Translations under genes and position numbers: made by a program
Part shown: positions 17,818-26,104 of the stretch, piece by piece
How the letters are laid out: each line of letters opens with the position of its first letter
How positions within the stretch are numbered: the first letter of the stretch is position 1
The notes under the pieces: model-generated
Databases searched by the model: none
Seen by the model: only the letters and a program-made list of their open reading frames with translations
Told to the model about the DNA's origin: nothing
DNA from: CAKZLS01 sp963786305
GTDB taxonomy: Bacteria; Pseudomonadota; Alphaproteobacteria; Rhodospirillales; Defluviicoccaceae
Length of the DNA: 64,000 nt
Assembly: GCA_963786305.1 (NCBI GenBank)
Contig: CAWAYL010000013.1
Span: forward strand, 1-64,000
Direction of reading: 5' to 3'

Positions 17818-19702
17818 GTGAATCGTCAACAACGGCGATCCCAATCGCGTCATCATGTAGGCGGTTCCGGGGGTCCGGCGGCGAGCGTTCGGAAAACGCT
17901 CATCGAGGGTGCCCGCTTCCACCAGTTGGGCCAAATCGACCGGGCGGCCGCTCTCTATGAAAAAGTCCTCCGAAAACAGCCCCACCATCCCGACGCCCTG
18001 CATCTGTCGGGTCTGATCGCGGACAACCGGGGAGATCACGAACGCGCCATGGCGCTGATCACCCAGGCGGTGAGCGTGGATCCGGACAACGCGGCCTATC
18101 ACAACAGCCTGGGTACGGTGCTTCTCGCCCAGGGCCGGGACGCGGACGCGGAGACCACCTTTCGGCGCGCCCTCCATCTCAATCCGGCCTATCCCGAGGC
18201 CCTCAACAATCTCGGAAACGTCCTGCAGGATAGGGGATGCCCGGAGGAAGCCGTTTCGCGTTATCAAGAGGCGGTGCGGCACAATCCGAGCTATGCCGAA
18301 GCCCACTGCAATCGCGGCAAGGCCCTCCAGGTCATGGGCGAGCGCCGGCAAGCCGTTGCCGCTTACCGGCGCGCCATCGATCTCAAGCCCGACTACCCCA
18401 AGGCATTCCGATACCTCGGAGAGGTTCTTTGGGATCTCGGGGAGCTCGAACAGGCGCAAGCCAGCTTCCAACGCGCGATTGAGCTTGATCCCGACGACGC
18501 CGACACCCGCACCGCCCTGGCGGTGTTCTTCGAAAGGTCCAGCAAGCTGGAGAACGGGCTCGCCATGGCCGAACGGGCGTTGCGGATCAAACCGGGCGAT
18601 ATCCAGGCTCAGGTGGCGGCGGCCAAATGCGAACGTCGGCTCGGGCGGGAACAAGACGCTCTGATCCGTCTCGAGAGCTTGGACGCTGATCAGCTCAATG
18701 CCGAGGGCGGCGATGTCGCTCTCTACGAGATGGCCGCGCTCCACGATCGCGGGGGAAATTATGAGCGCGCCTACGACCTTTACTCCGACGCCAACGAACG
18801 GGCCCGCCGGAGCCCGGCATGGATGCGGGTCGACAAGGACCGGTTTCCTCAATCGATCGCGGACCTGAAAGCGGCCTTCACCGCGCAATGGGTACGATCG
18901 TGGACCCCGCCGGTTCCGAGCCCGGGCCCGCAACCGGTGTTTCTCATCGGGTTTCCGCGCTCGGGCACCACGCTCTTGGATCAGATCCTGGATGCGCATC
19001 CGTCGCTGCACACCATGGAGGAAAAACCGGCGCTCGATGTGGTCAAGCAGCGCGTGCGCGAGATGCCGGGAGACTATCCCCATGCCCTCGCGGGGTTGAC
19101 CGCCGACGAGATCGCCGATCTCCGGCAAATCTATTTCACCGAGGTCGCCGGCGCCATGGGTGGCTTACCGGACGGCGTCCTGGTGGACAAGCTGCCGCTC
19201 AACGTGATGGATGCCGGCTTGATCCATCGCCTGTTTCCCGACGCAAAGCTGCTCCTCGCTCTGCGTCATCCCTGCGATGTTGTCCTCAGCGGCTTCATGC
19301 AGCGCTTCGAGCCCAATCCGGCCATGGTGCAGTTCGGCACTCTCGCCGATACCGCCGGGTTCTATCGCGCCGTGATGGGCTTGTGGCGGCAATACGCGGC
19401 GGTGCTCCCGTTGACTGTCCTCGAGAGCCGGTACGAGGATCTCGTCGCCGAGTTCGAGCCGCAGACCCGCCGGATTCTCGATTTCCTCGAACTGCCCGTG
19501 GGACAACGCGATCCTCGAATATGCCGAACGCGCCAAGGGGCGCCGGATCGCCACGCCCAGCTATCATCAGGTCGTTCAGCCCATTTATTCCCGCTCGGTG
19601 AGCCGGTGGCTGAACTACCGGGAGCCGATGGCCGACGTGCTGCCCCTATTGCGGCCGTTTATCCAGGCTTTCGGATATGACGACACCGAGAGCACGCGAT
19701 AG
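17818..19702 (+). CDS. TPR-sulfotransferase fusion protein, one frameshift
   Basis: About 628 residues from GTG 17818 with agaagggg upstream. TPR units (residues about 20-270) precede a sulfotransferase domain with FLIGFPRSGTTLLDQILDAH (PAPS loop), LALRHPCDVVLSGFMQ (3'-phosphate region) and LESRYEDLVAEFEPQTRRI. Near 19500 one base shifts the frame. The other frame continues LPWDNAILEYAERAKGRRI and YSRSVSRWLNYREPM to the stop at 19700-19702, as in full-length relatives. Bacterial TPR-sulfotransferases of this type may sulfate exopolysaccharide or protein tyrosine; the target here is unknown. The last ~250 bp are duplicated at 21.3 kb. Confidence 0.85.
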
Positions 19703-19974
19703 CAGGGGTCACCGTCTCCCGCACGCCCGTGTTCCCCGTGATCGCGAGGCGCGCGGCGGCGAGGTCGAAAACTAGCGGTTCGCTTTCCGCCACAGCGGTC
19801 CCAATATCCCGTGTGTTTTTGAATTTCAGCTACCACGTTGCGTCAACCGCGGTGGCGGCAAAAAATCTCGTGTTAAGCAGATGGCGCATCTGGTTTACAC
19901 GATGCGTGAAATGAACAGCGTCCGTTACACAACGTGAAACCCTTTATTCGGCAGAAACTTCCGATCCCGGATAT
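19449..19974 (+). repeat. Segmental duplication, copy A
   Basis: This copy spans the end of the TPR-sulfotransferase gene and ~270 bp of downstream non-coding DNA. It aligns along its length with 21281-21801, with scattered base changes and a few small indels. Coding and non-coding parts are both conserved. Confidence 0.85.
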
Positions 19975-20136
19975 CGACTGGGAGGCCCCGATTCCTGTGA
20001 TCGGAAGGGCAAATCGCTCGATCGCCCAATGCACTGGCATGAATGGAAATCAAGGGGTCAGAACCATTTGATTTTCAAACAATCTGACCCCGTTGCTTCT
20101 GAATGCTGTTGGGCGCAATGAGATCAGGAGATAATC
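19703..20136. other. Non-coding region downstream of the TPR-sulfotransferase
   Basis: No gene is seen. The first ~270 bp match 21532-21801 (see duplication). The region then holds a REP-like palindrome at 20049-20098. Confidence 0.6.
20049..20098. repeat. REP-like palindrome, copy 1
   Basis: ggggtcaga (20054-20062) and tctgacccc (20083-20091) are inverted around ccatttgattttc. The ~48-bp element recurs nearly unchanged at 21229-21278 and in degraded form at 22859-22910. Confidence 0.75.
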
Positions 20137-20558
20137 TCAACAATCGGGAATTGCCGCCAGACGTGCCGCGATTTTTGCGTCAACCTGCTCCATTGTGATC
20201 GAGGGAAGTTGGCCGCCGAAGGGTGTCTTTTGGAAAAGGTAGTCTGGTCCCATGCCATGGCCACTGATCGACGCGGTGAGCGAGAAAAAGATGGTCGTCG
20301 CCGACAGGTTCCAGTTCGCCACCTCAACATCAAGGGTGATACCATGGGGCAGCTGTTTCTGTTGGTGGACGTTTCCTGAAACCGGAAGAGTTTGGTGCCG
20401 TTGCCACTGGCCACCCCACTGTATTTGTAGTGAACCAGGCACTGAAATTTTCCACTATTCACGGCAGTTTCTTGCAGGTAGACGGTAGCGCTGACATTTA
20501 CAAAATGGAAAACGCCCATATGCGTATTACCTGAGTGCGAGCAAATATTTATAGCCAT
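20137..20558 (-). CDS. Hypothetical protein, one frameshift, lower GC
   Basis: Two minus-strand readings overlap and join into one protein of about 140 residues. The N-part (MAINICSHSGNTHMGVFHF, VNVSATVYLQETAVN, CLVHYKYSGVASGNGTKLF) is in one frame. The C-part (HGITLDVEVANWNLSATTIF, GHGMGPDYLFQKTPFGGQL, AKIAARLAAIPDC) is in another, with the change near 20350-20370. The composite has regular hydrophobic spacing but no motif I recognise. Base composition is poorer in GC than flanking genes, which agrees with an acquired patch. Confidence 0.45.
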
Positions 20559-20944
20559 GGATTCATCCTATCGGTCGGTAATTTGACGCTGAAAAAAAGG
20601 GACGGAGCGACACAACCTTTTTTGACCTTAATGAGAAAAAGGCGCCGCGACGCTTTTTATCTTCTGGGCAGTCGCGTTGTGACTGGCGGTTACGTGCGCG
20701 ACCGCCGTGGTTGAGCTTTCCATCTTCATGTGGCCCCCCCTCTCGAGAATGTCGCGCGTGAAATGCGACAATGGCCTTTTTAACCCATATGCGGTAAGGT
20801 CCAAAGGGAAAAGTACACCTTTGGGGGTGAACAAGGGGCAGATAAAGTACACTTATTTTGTGCTTTAAGGGCGAGCCATGACCCTCACACCGAAAAGCCT
20901 AAAGTGTTGGGTCCCGGCATCTGACGGATTGCATTCAGTCTGTG
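20559..20944. other. Accessory non-coding stretch
   Basis: No convincing gene. A 74-codon minus reading at 20628-20852 has an in-frame ATG preceded by a G-run but no recognisable motif. Two copies of aaagtacac lie near 20810-20850. Confidence 0.4.
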
Positions 20945-21085
20945 GCGTTGGGGGTAGCCGTGCGCCTGTCCAAGGCGTTCGGCGGCAGCACCGAGAGCTG
21001 GCTGCGTCAGCAAATGCTGTACGACTTCGCCCAGGTGGACAGAAAGGCCGGACGGATCAAGGTCAAGCAGTTCGAGGCGGTTTGA
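20945..21085 (+). pseudogene. HigA-like antitoxin remnant (C-terminal 46 codons)
   Basis: The reading ALGVAVRLSKAFGGSTESW then LRQQMLYDFAQVDRKAGRI is the conserved C-terminal half of XRE-family HigA antitoxins ('RLSKAFG.S.E.WL..Q..YDLAQ'). It ends at TGA 21083-21085. The helix-turn-helix half is missing upstream, and no HigB toxin is adjacent. It is therefore a fragment of a lost addiction module. Confidence 0.6.
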
Positions 21086-21228
21086 CGATAGGGAGCGGCA
21101 CTGAAGCCATGGAACCGCGACATGTTACAATGCTGGACGCGACCCCGTGCTCCGTCGCTCCGCTCCAACCCATGATGTCCTTGAAATGCTATTCGGATTT
21201 CTTCAGGTTGCTTTAAACGGCGCCGAAA

Positions 21229-21278
21229 TCAAGGGGTCAGAACCATTTGATTTTCAAACGAATCTGACCCCGTTGCTT
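21229..21278. repeat. REP-like palindrome, copy 2
   Basis: ggggtcaga (21233-21241) and tctgacccc (21263-21271) frame the same core as copy 1 and differ from it by one extra G. Copy B of the duplication begins immediately after it. Confidence 0.75.
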
Positions 21279-21280
21279 CG

Positions 21281-21531
21281 AATTCGAACCACAGACCCGG
21301 CGCATTCTCGATTATCTCGAATTACCCTGGGACAATTCCATCCTCGAATACGCCGAGCGCGCCAAGGGCCGCCGCATCGCGACCCCCAGCTACCATCAGG
21401 TGACCCAGCCGATTTATTCCCGGTCCGTCAGCCGGTGGCTGAACTACCGGGAGCCGATGGAAGACGTGCTGCCCCTGTTGCGGCCGTTTATCCAGGCTTT
21501 CGGATATGACGACAACGAGAGCACGCGATAG
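21281..21531 (+). pseudogene. Detached 3' end of a TPR-sulfotransferase gene
   Basis: One open frame reads FEPQTRRILDYLELPWDNS, ILEYAERAKGRRIATPSYHQ and SRSVSRWLNYREPMEDVLPL and ends at the same relative stop (ESTR then TAG, 21529-21531) as the intact gene. No start, TPR or PAPS loop is present upstream, where a REP-like element abuts it. Unlike copy A it has no frameshift here, so it shows the ancestral reading of that segment. Confidence 0.8.
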
Positions 21532-21801
21532 CAGGGGTCACCGTCTCCCGGACGCCCGTGTCCCCGTGATTGCGAGGCGCGCGGCGGCGAGGTCGAAAAC
21601 TAGCGGTTGGCTTTCCGCCACAGCGGTCACAACATCCTGTGTGTTTTTCAATTTTAGCTACCACTTTGCGTAAACCGCAGTGGCGGCAAAAAATCTTGTG
21701 TAAAGCAAACGGCGAGTTTAATTTACACAATGCGTGAAATAAACTGTGTACGTTACATAATGTGAAACCCTTAATTCCGCAGAAACTTCCGATCCCGGAT
21801 A
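21281..21801 (+). repeat. Segmental duplication, copy B
   Basis: Copy B of the duplicated segment. It is bounded by a REP-like element on the left and by aaatcaaggggtca on the right, the same words found at REP element edges. Confidence 0.8.
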
Positions 21802-21939
21802 GAAATCAAGGGGTCAAAATCAAGGGGTGCAGTCCAGTAGCGTCCCCTTTTTATTACGGTCAGAACCTCGCCGACGCACGCCGGCTCGACTTAGATCAGG
21901 CTATTTCTACTCATATAAACCCACATAGTAGGGGCGCAA
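21802..21939. other. Short non-coding joint with partial REP words
   Basis: atcaaggggtcaaaatcaaggggt lies at about 21805-21830, followed by tccccttttta. These are partial copies of the REP-like element edge. No gene is seen. Confidence 0.5.
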
Positions 21940-22824
21940 ATGCCGGACCATCTCCTGCCATTCTATGTTTATGACTGCGTGACCCGCGCGACAATGCGGT
22001 TTTTTACGTTGGAAAGGGAACCCGTAACCGCGTCGATCATCATGATGTTGACGTACGGTTTCAGAATCAAGAGGATCTGGCCGCGAAAGATCATCGCATT
22101 GTGGACATACAGAGAGAAGGAGCCGAGCCGCTCCGAGTGATAATCGGCCGCTATCAGACCGAGGAAGAGGCTTTCGCTGTGGAAATCCACATTGATAAAG
22201 TGGATTTATGGATTCGACAACCTCACGAATAGGGTCCATGGTCATAGGGCACGTTTTATTCGACCTTTACGTCAATCCCAGGCCCACTCCCACGATCGAC
22301 CTAATCCGTACGAAGATCTTGCCGGTATTGATCGCGAGAGAACCCAAAGCCGACTACCCATCGGAGAGTTCAGTGAAAACCAACGCCAGATGGCGCGCGA
22401 GAATGCGGTCGAGGAGAAACTAGAAGCTCTGAAAGATTACCTTGAGCACACGTTGCCAAAACCATATTTGGTATCTGATTTGATTTGGCGTGGAACACAG
22501 GATTGCTACCTGCGCGTCGATGGATTTCATGACCGTGTTCATCTCACGGTCAAAATGCAGCTTACCGGTAAGACTGTCAGACTTGCTCACGACAGAACCG
22601 TAGCGGCCGCAAGAGAGTTCGATAAGGTGTTCGGTGAACTTGGATTCGACCGAAATTCGAGTGCCAAACGGTGCTTTTCATTACGTGCGGGCTCATGAGG
22701 CAAATATCCCACAGGACTTTATCCAGAGATTGCTGAAACAATTATCAGCGTTGTCGAGGACCTATTTGCACCTCCAAAATATGGCCATGTTCGGGGAGTC
22801 TCGGGGTCAGGCCCAGAATCGTAG
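21940..22824 (+). pseudogene. LEM-3-like GIY-YIG endonuclease-domain protein, multiple frameshifts
   Basis: Reading across frames gives LPFYVY, then LRDPRDNAVFYVGKGTRNRV, then GRYQTEEEAFAVEIHIDKVD and YGFDNLTNRVHGHRARFIRP. The YVY...FYVGKG pair and the EAFAVE...NLTNRVHGH segment are typical of LEM-3-like GIY-YIG nuclease domains in bacterial proteins. A C-terminal part follows (LPKPYLVSDLIWRGTQDCYL, HLTVKMQLTGKT, ETIISVVEDLFAPPKYGHV) that I do not recognise. Shifts lie near 21975, near 22200, near 22640 and near 22720. The stop is 22822-22824. GC is lower than the core genome. It could be two genes, with the second starting near 22370. Confidence 0.6.
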
Positions 22825-22837
22825 CATGCGGAATGAC
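22802..22837. repeat. Dispersed 36-bp repeat, copy 1
   Basis: The block cggggtcaggcccagaatcg followed by tagcatgcggaatga recurs at 23609-23641 with one change (ggccgag). A shorter relative (aatcgcagcattcggaatga) is at 22914-22933. The copies bracket the third REP-like element and the GFA gene. Confidence 0.65.
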
Positions 22838-22858
22838 AAAGCGGTTCTGCGCTGGACC

Positions 22859-22910
22859 ATCAAGGGGTCAGAACCATTTGATTTTCAAACGAATTTTACC
22901 CCGGCGCTTC
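22859..22910. repeat. REP-like palindrome, copy 3 (degraded)
   Basis: The left half ggggtcagaaccatttgatt matches copies 1 and 2, but the right arm reads ttttacccc instead of tctgacccc, so the stem is weakened. Confidence 0.65.
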
Positions 22911-23091
22911 TACAATCGCAGCATTCGGAATGATGATACCCTATCTATGCCTAGCATGACCCCTGGCAAGGTTGACTCCTCGATTGCGAATTCGCTCCTC
23001 GGCTTCAAACCTCCAACAGAGCCAACGCCACCTCGTGCTCCCGAACCGAAGCGGTCAAAGCCGAGCCATCAACGACCATCGGCGGAAAAGT

Positions 23092-23502
23092 CTACGGATT
23101 GCGCGCCACCTGCTTTGCGCCTTCGGGGAGCTCCAGCCAGTCGAGCTTTTCCTCGCACCAGATGTGTACCGCCGGCACGGCCCAATTCGGGTCGTCCAGC
23201 GTTCCGGCCTTGATGAATTCGAGACCCTCGTAGGCCGGCCCGCCCGAGAGGAAATGCGAACCGCATTTCGCGCAGAAATGCCGTTCGAACGGCATTCCGC
23301 TCGAACCCGAATAATCAACATAGGTCGCCACCGTCTCCCCGGTGACCTTCACCGTTCCCCGCGGCATCGCCAAATTGAAGGAGTTGGTCGACCCGGTGTT
23401 CTTTCGGCACCCCGCGCAATAGCAGTTGATGATAGCCGCGGGTTCCGCGTCGCTGGTGTAGCGCAAACTGCCGCAAAGGCAGCCACCTTCGATCTTGGGC
23501 AT
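23092..23502 (-). CDS. GFA family (CENP-V/glutathione-dependent formaldehyde-activating-like) protein
   Basis: 136 residues from MPKIEGGCLCG at 23502. Three zinc-binding cysteine pairs are visible: GGCLCGSLRY, CYCAGCRKNTGS and HFCAKCGSHF. This is the beta-tent fold of the GFA family. Some members help condense formaldehyde with glutathione, but most are uncharacterised, so no reaction is assigned. The length is standard. The longer upstream reading to 23652 crosses a dispersed repeat and is not a better start. Confidence 0.88.
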   Translation of the reverse strand: MPKIEGGCLCGSLRYTSDAEPAAIINCYCAGCRKNTGSTNSFNLAMPRGTVKVTGETVATYVDYSGSSGMPFERHFCAKCGSHFLSGGPAYEGLEFIKAGTLDDPNWAVPAVHIWCEEKLDWLELPEGAKQVARNP

Positions 23503-23608
23503 GCTTTTCCCTCCCGGACGCATTGCATATCTTTGATGATACTCGCATGGCGAGGACCCATCGGCAAACTGGAACTGACGTCCCGTAGGTTCTCCTATTG
23601 GGAGGCTC

Positions 23609-23641
23609 GGGGTCAGGCCGAGAATCGTAGCATGCGGAATG
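23609..23641. repeat. Dispersed 36-bp repeat, copy 2
   Basis: This copy matches 22802-22837 apart from a single base. It lies upstream of the GFA gene start. Confidence 0.6.
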
Positions 23642-23857
23642 AAGTTGCGCATCTTTGCTAGACGCCCGGCGCACTGGCGAGGGGAGGGAACGCGACACGT
23701 TTTCGAATGGAAATCTAATGTGCACGGGGTTGATTTCGAAAAAACCGATCACCCCTCCCCCCTTGCTCACGACGTGACCATTGCGATAAGCGGTCGGCAT
23801 CGGCGGCCGCGCGCCCCCGGGCGCCGTGGATCGCCGAAATTCGAGAACCTCCCGTCC

Positions 23858-24468
23858 CTATGGACCGGGCGCGAACCCGCCGATGCCGGCGAACCCCGCC
23901 GCGCCGCTCGACGCAAGGCGCCGGGCCGATGTGACGGAAATCCGCCCAGCGCGTAAACGGGCAGAGGGCTCTGGCGCACCCAGGCGGCGAACCGGAGCGG
24001 GCCGATGGCGGCGGCGCCGGGATGGCTTTGCGTGGGAAATACCGGTGACAGCAACACGGCGTGGGCACCCGCCCGCGCGGCACGCATGACGGCCGCGCGC
24101 GAGTGCGCCGCCGCCGTAATTAGCCATTCCTTGTGACCATTGGATCGCCAGGTTCTGGGCGGCCTTGCGGTGCGGGCTTCGGGAAGATGGATCCCATGAG
24201 CGCGGACACGCACCGCCAAACCGATGTCCTCGGCAATGAACAAGCGCAAACCAAGGCGGCGGCAGGCCGTCGCGAGACGCAATGCCAGGGCCTCTCGTCC
24301 CGGATCGCCGTAATGACGCAGGATGACGGCACTTCCCCGGGGAAGCGCCTCCACCACCGGGATCGGGTCCGCCAGCCGCTGGCGGTCGGTCATCAGGATC
24401 AGCGGCGGCAAGGATGGGCCTTGATTACGCGGTTTGAGCCGCCGCGAGAGCTCTGCTAAGGTCGTCAT
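23858..24468 (-). CDS. Thiamine phosphate synthase/TenI-like protein, one frameshift
   Basis: About 203 residues from ATG 24468 (MTTLAELSRRL). A TIM-barrel of the ThiE/TenI type: PLILMTDRQRLADPIPVVEA, GSAVILRHYGDPGREAL, GIHLPE, VLLSPVFPTQSHPG and VYALGGISVTSARRL. The HPG and ALGG loops bind the pyrophosphate. ThiE joins hydroxymethylpyrimidine-PP and thiazole-P to thiamine phosphate, while TenI-like paralogues act on thiazole tautomers; which applies is not settled. A one-base shift near 23940 moves the last ~27 codons into the frame that ends at 23858. It is divergent from the PLPHP gene, with starts 31 bp apart. Confidence 0.75.
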
Positions 24469-24499
24469 GAGGCCAACAATGCGGGCAACGGGTTTTCGA

Positions 24500-25204
24500 A
24501 TGCAAATGGTAAACCAATCATCCGAAGGATCGGACGTCTCCGGCAATCTCGCGGCGGTCAGGGCCGGCGTCGTGCAAGCGGCCGAGACGGCCGGCCGCGC
24601 GCCCGATTCGGTCACGCTGGTTGCCGTAAGCAAGACCCATCCGCCCGAATGCATTCGTCCGGCGCTGCTGGCGGGGCATCGGATCTTCGGTGAGAACCGG
24701 GTCCAGGAAGCGGAGGACAAATGGCCCGCGCTCAAGGACGAATTCCCCGACGCCCGCCTTCATCTGATCGGCCCGCTGCAACGAAACAAGGTTCGCCGGG
24801 CGGTCCAGGTGTGCGACGTGATCGAGACGGTGGATCGTCCCAAGCTGGCCCGCGCGCTGGCCAACGCGATGGACGAGGAGGATCGCCGCCCGCAAGTGCT
24901 CGTCCAGGTGAACACCGGCAACGAGCCGCAGAAGAACGGCATTGCGCTGGCGGACGTGGACTCGTTCATCCGGGAATGCAGGGAGGTGTACGGGCTGCCG
25001 CTCCGGGGTCTGATGTGCATTCCGCCGGTCGACGAGGAGCCATCCCTGCATTTCGCCCTGTTGCGCGACATCGCGAGACGAAACGATCTTTGCGAGCTGA
25101 GCATGGGCATGACCGCGGACTACCCCGTCGCCATCCAGTTCGGCGCCACCATGGTCCGGGTCGGGACGGCGATATTCGGCGCCCGGCCGCCGCTTCGGGA
25201 CTGA
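24500..25204 (+). CDS. PLP homeostasis protein (YggS/PLPBP family)
   Basis: About 234 residues. Alanine-racemase-like TIM-barrel: VTLVAVSKTHPPECIRPALL with the PLP lysine (about Lys45), FGENRVQEAEDKW, LHLIGPLQRNK, VLVQVNTGNEPQKNG, and ELSMGMTADYPVAIQFGATM which grips the phosphate. The family binds pyridoxal phosphate without catalysis and keeps free PLP and amino-acid pools balanced. ATG 24500 or 24506 fit best; 24434 would run into the divergent thiE-like gene. It is intact. Confidence 0.93.
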   Translation: MQMVNQSSEGSDVSGNLAAVRAGVVQAAETAGRAPDSVTLVAVSKTHPPECIRPALLAGHRIFGENRVQEAEDKWPALKDEFPDARLHLIGPLQRNKVRRAVQVCDVIETVDRPKLARALANAMDEEDRRPQVLVQVNTGNEPQKNGIALADVDSFIRECREVYGLPLRGLMCIPPVDEEPSLHFALLRDIARRNDLCELSMGMTADYPVAIQFGATMVRVGTAIFGARPPLRD

Positions 25205-25229
25205 GCGGGCGCCGCATAAGTGCCGGCCG

Positions 25230-25952
25230 TCAGCTCAGGATATCGATTTTCGGCATGATGCGTTCCTTGGCCGCGTGCTCGCTTTTCTCATAGACGGACA
25301 TGGCCATGACCATCGCATCGTTCACCTGTCCCTGCCGGACCGCCGCCATGCGCTTCTCGAGCACGCCGAGCGTGGGCTCGGTCCCGAGATCCTGCCGGGT
25401 GCCGCCCCGGGCTCGGTCCGTTGCCGGGAGAGGCCAATCGAATACCTCGAGGCCCTTGACCACGCGCGACGGGGAATGCGCCGGGCCCGCCGCAATCTCG
25501 AGCGGGACCGTTTGACCGTCGCCGCCGGCAGTGCCGGACGCGCCCGCATACATTTCCGAGGGGTCGCTGTCGCCGGTTCCAAGGAGATCGCCGGCGAACG
25601 CCAGGACGTGCGCGCCGACGTCGCTGCCGCTGATCTCGTCGACGATCACATTCACCAGCGAGGAGATCGCGCCGATGACGCCGCCGAACAGCGCGCCGCC
25701 GGCGATCCGCGACACCGGATCGATCGCGTCGCCCGACCACTCGCGGTAGAGCGTCGAGACGACGGGAATATGCTGCAGCGGGTTGATGACGTCGAGAATG
25801 TCGCCGAAGGTCAGGCCGTCATCGCCGAAGGGTTCGAAATAATACGTTTCATCCCGCGCCGCGCCATGCGATCCCGCCGATTGATGGGCGGCGAGTTGGG
25901 TTCGGACCGGAGTGCTCGGGGCCGGGCGTGTCGTCGCAATATCCATGATCAT
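25230..25952 (-). CDS. Conserved hypothetical protein with a hydrophobic core segment
   Basis: Up to 240 residues, start at 25952 or two codons later (MDIATT). The central part (DILDVINPLQHIPVVSTLYR, DPVSRIAGGALFGGVIGAIS, SLVNVIVDEISGSDVGAHVL) has a Gly/Ala-rich hydrophobic stretch that could cross or dock on a membrane. The C-terminal helix (VLEKRMAAVRQGQVNDAMV) is amphipathic and charged. I recognise no named family. Coding is supported by an open frame, even composition and conserved-looking segments. It is convergent with PLPHP and follows ribA on the same strand. Confidence 0.7.
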   Translation of the reverse strand: MIMDIATTRPAPSTPVRTQLAAHQSAGSHGAARDETYYFEPFGDDGLTFGDILDVINPLQHIPVVSTLYREWSGDAIDPVSRIAGGALFGGVIGAISSLVNVIVDEISGSDVGAHVLAFAGDLLGTGDSDPSEMYAGASGTAGGDGQTVPLEIAAGPAHSPSRVVKGLEVFDWPLPATDRARGGTRQDLGTEPTLGVLEKRMAAVRQGQVNDAMVMAMSVYEKSEHAAKERIMPKIDILS

Positions 25953-26104
25953 TCACACTTTCGTTTGCCGCCATCCTCCACGCAAACGCGGTGCCAAACG
26001 AAAATCACGGAATATCAGGGTATTATAGGGCGTGTGAGGATCGGAAGCCGGCCAGCACCGGGCAGAATTTTCCCATCTCGCGAACAAATCTGCCGAGCGC
26101 GGCG

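Noticed and set aside
14473..19702. Prophage or genomic island explanation for the sulfotransferase/TPR run
   Set aside because: GC content and codon use match the core genome, and no integrase, att site or phage gene is nearby.
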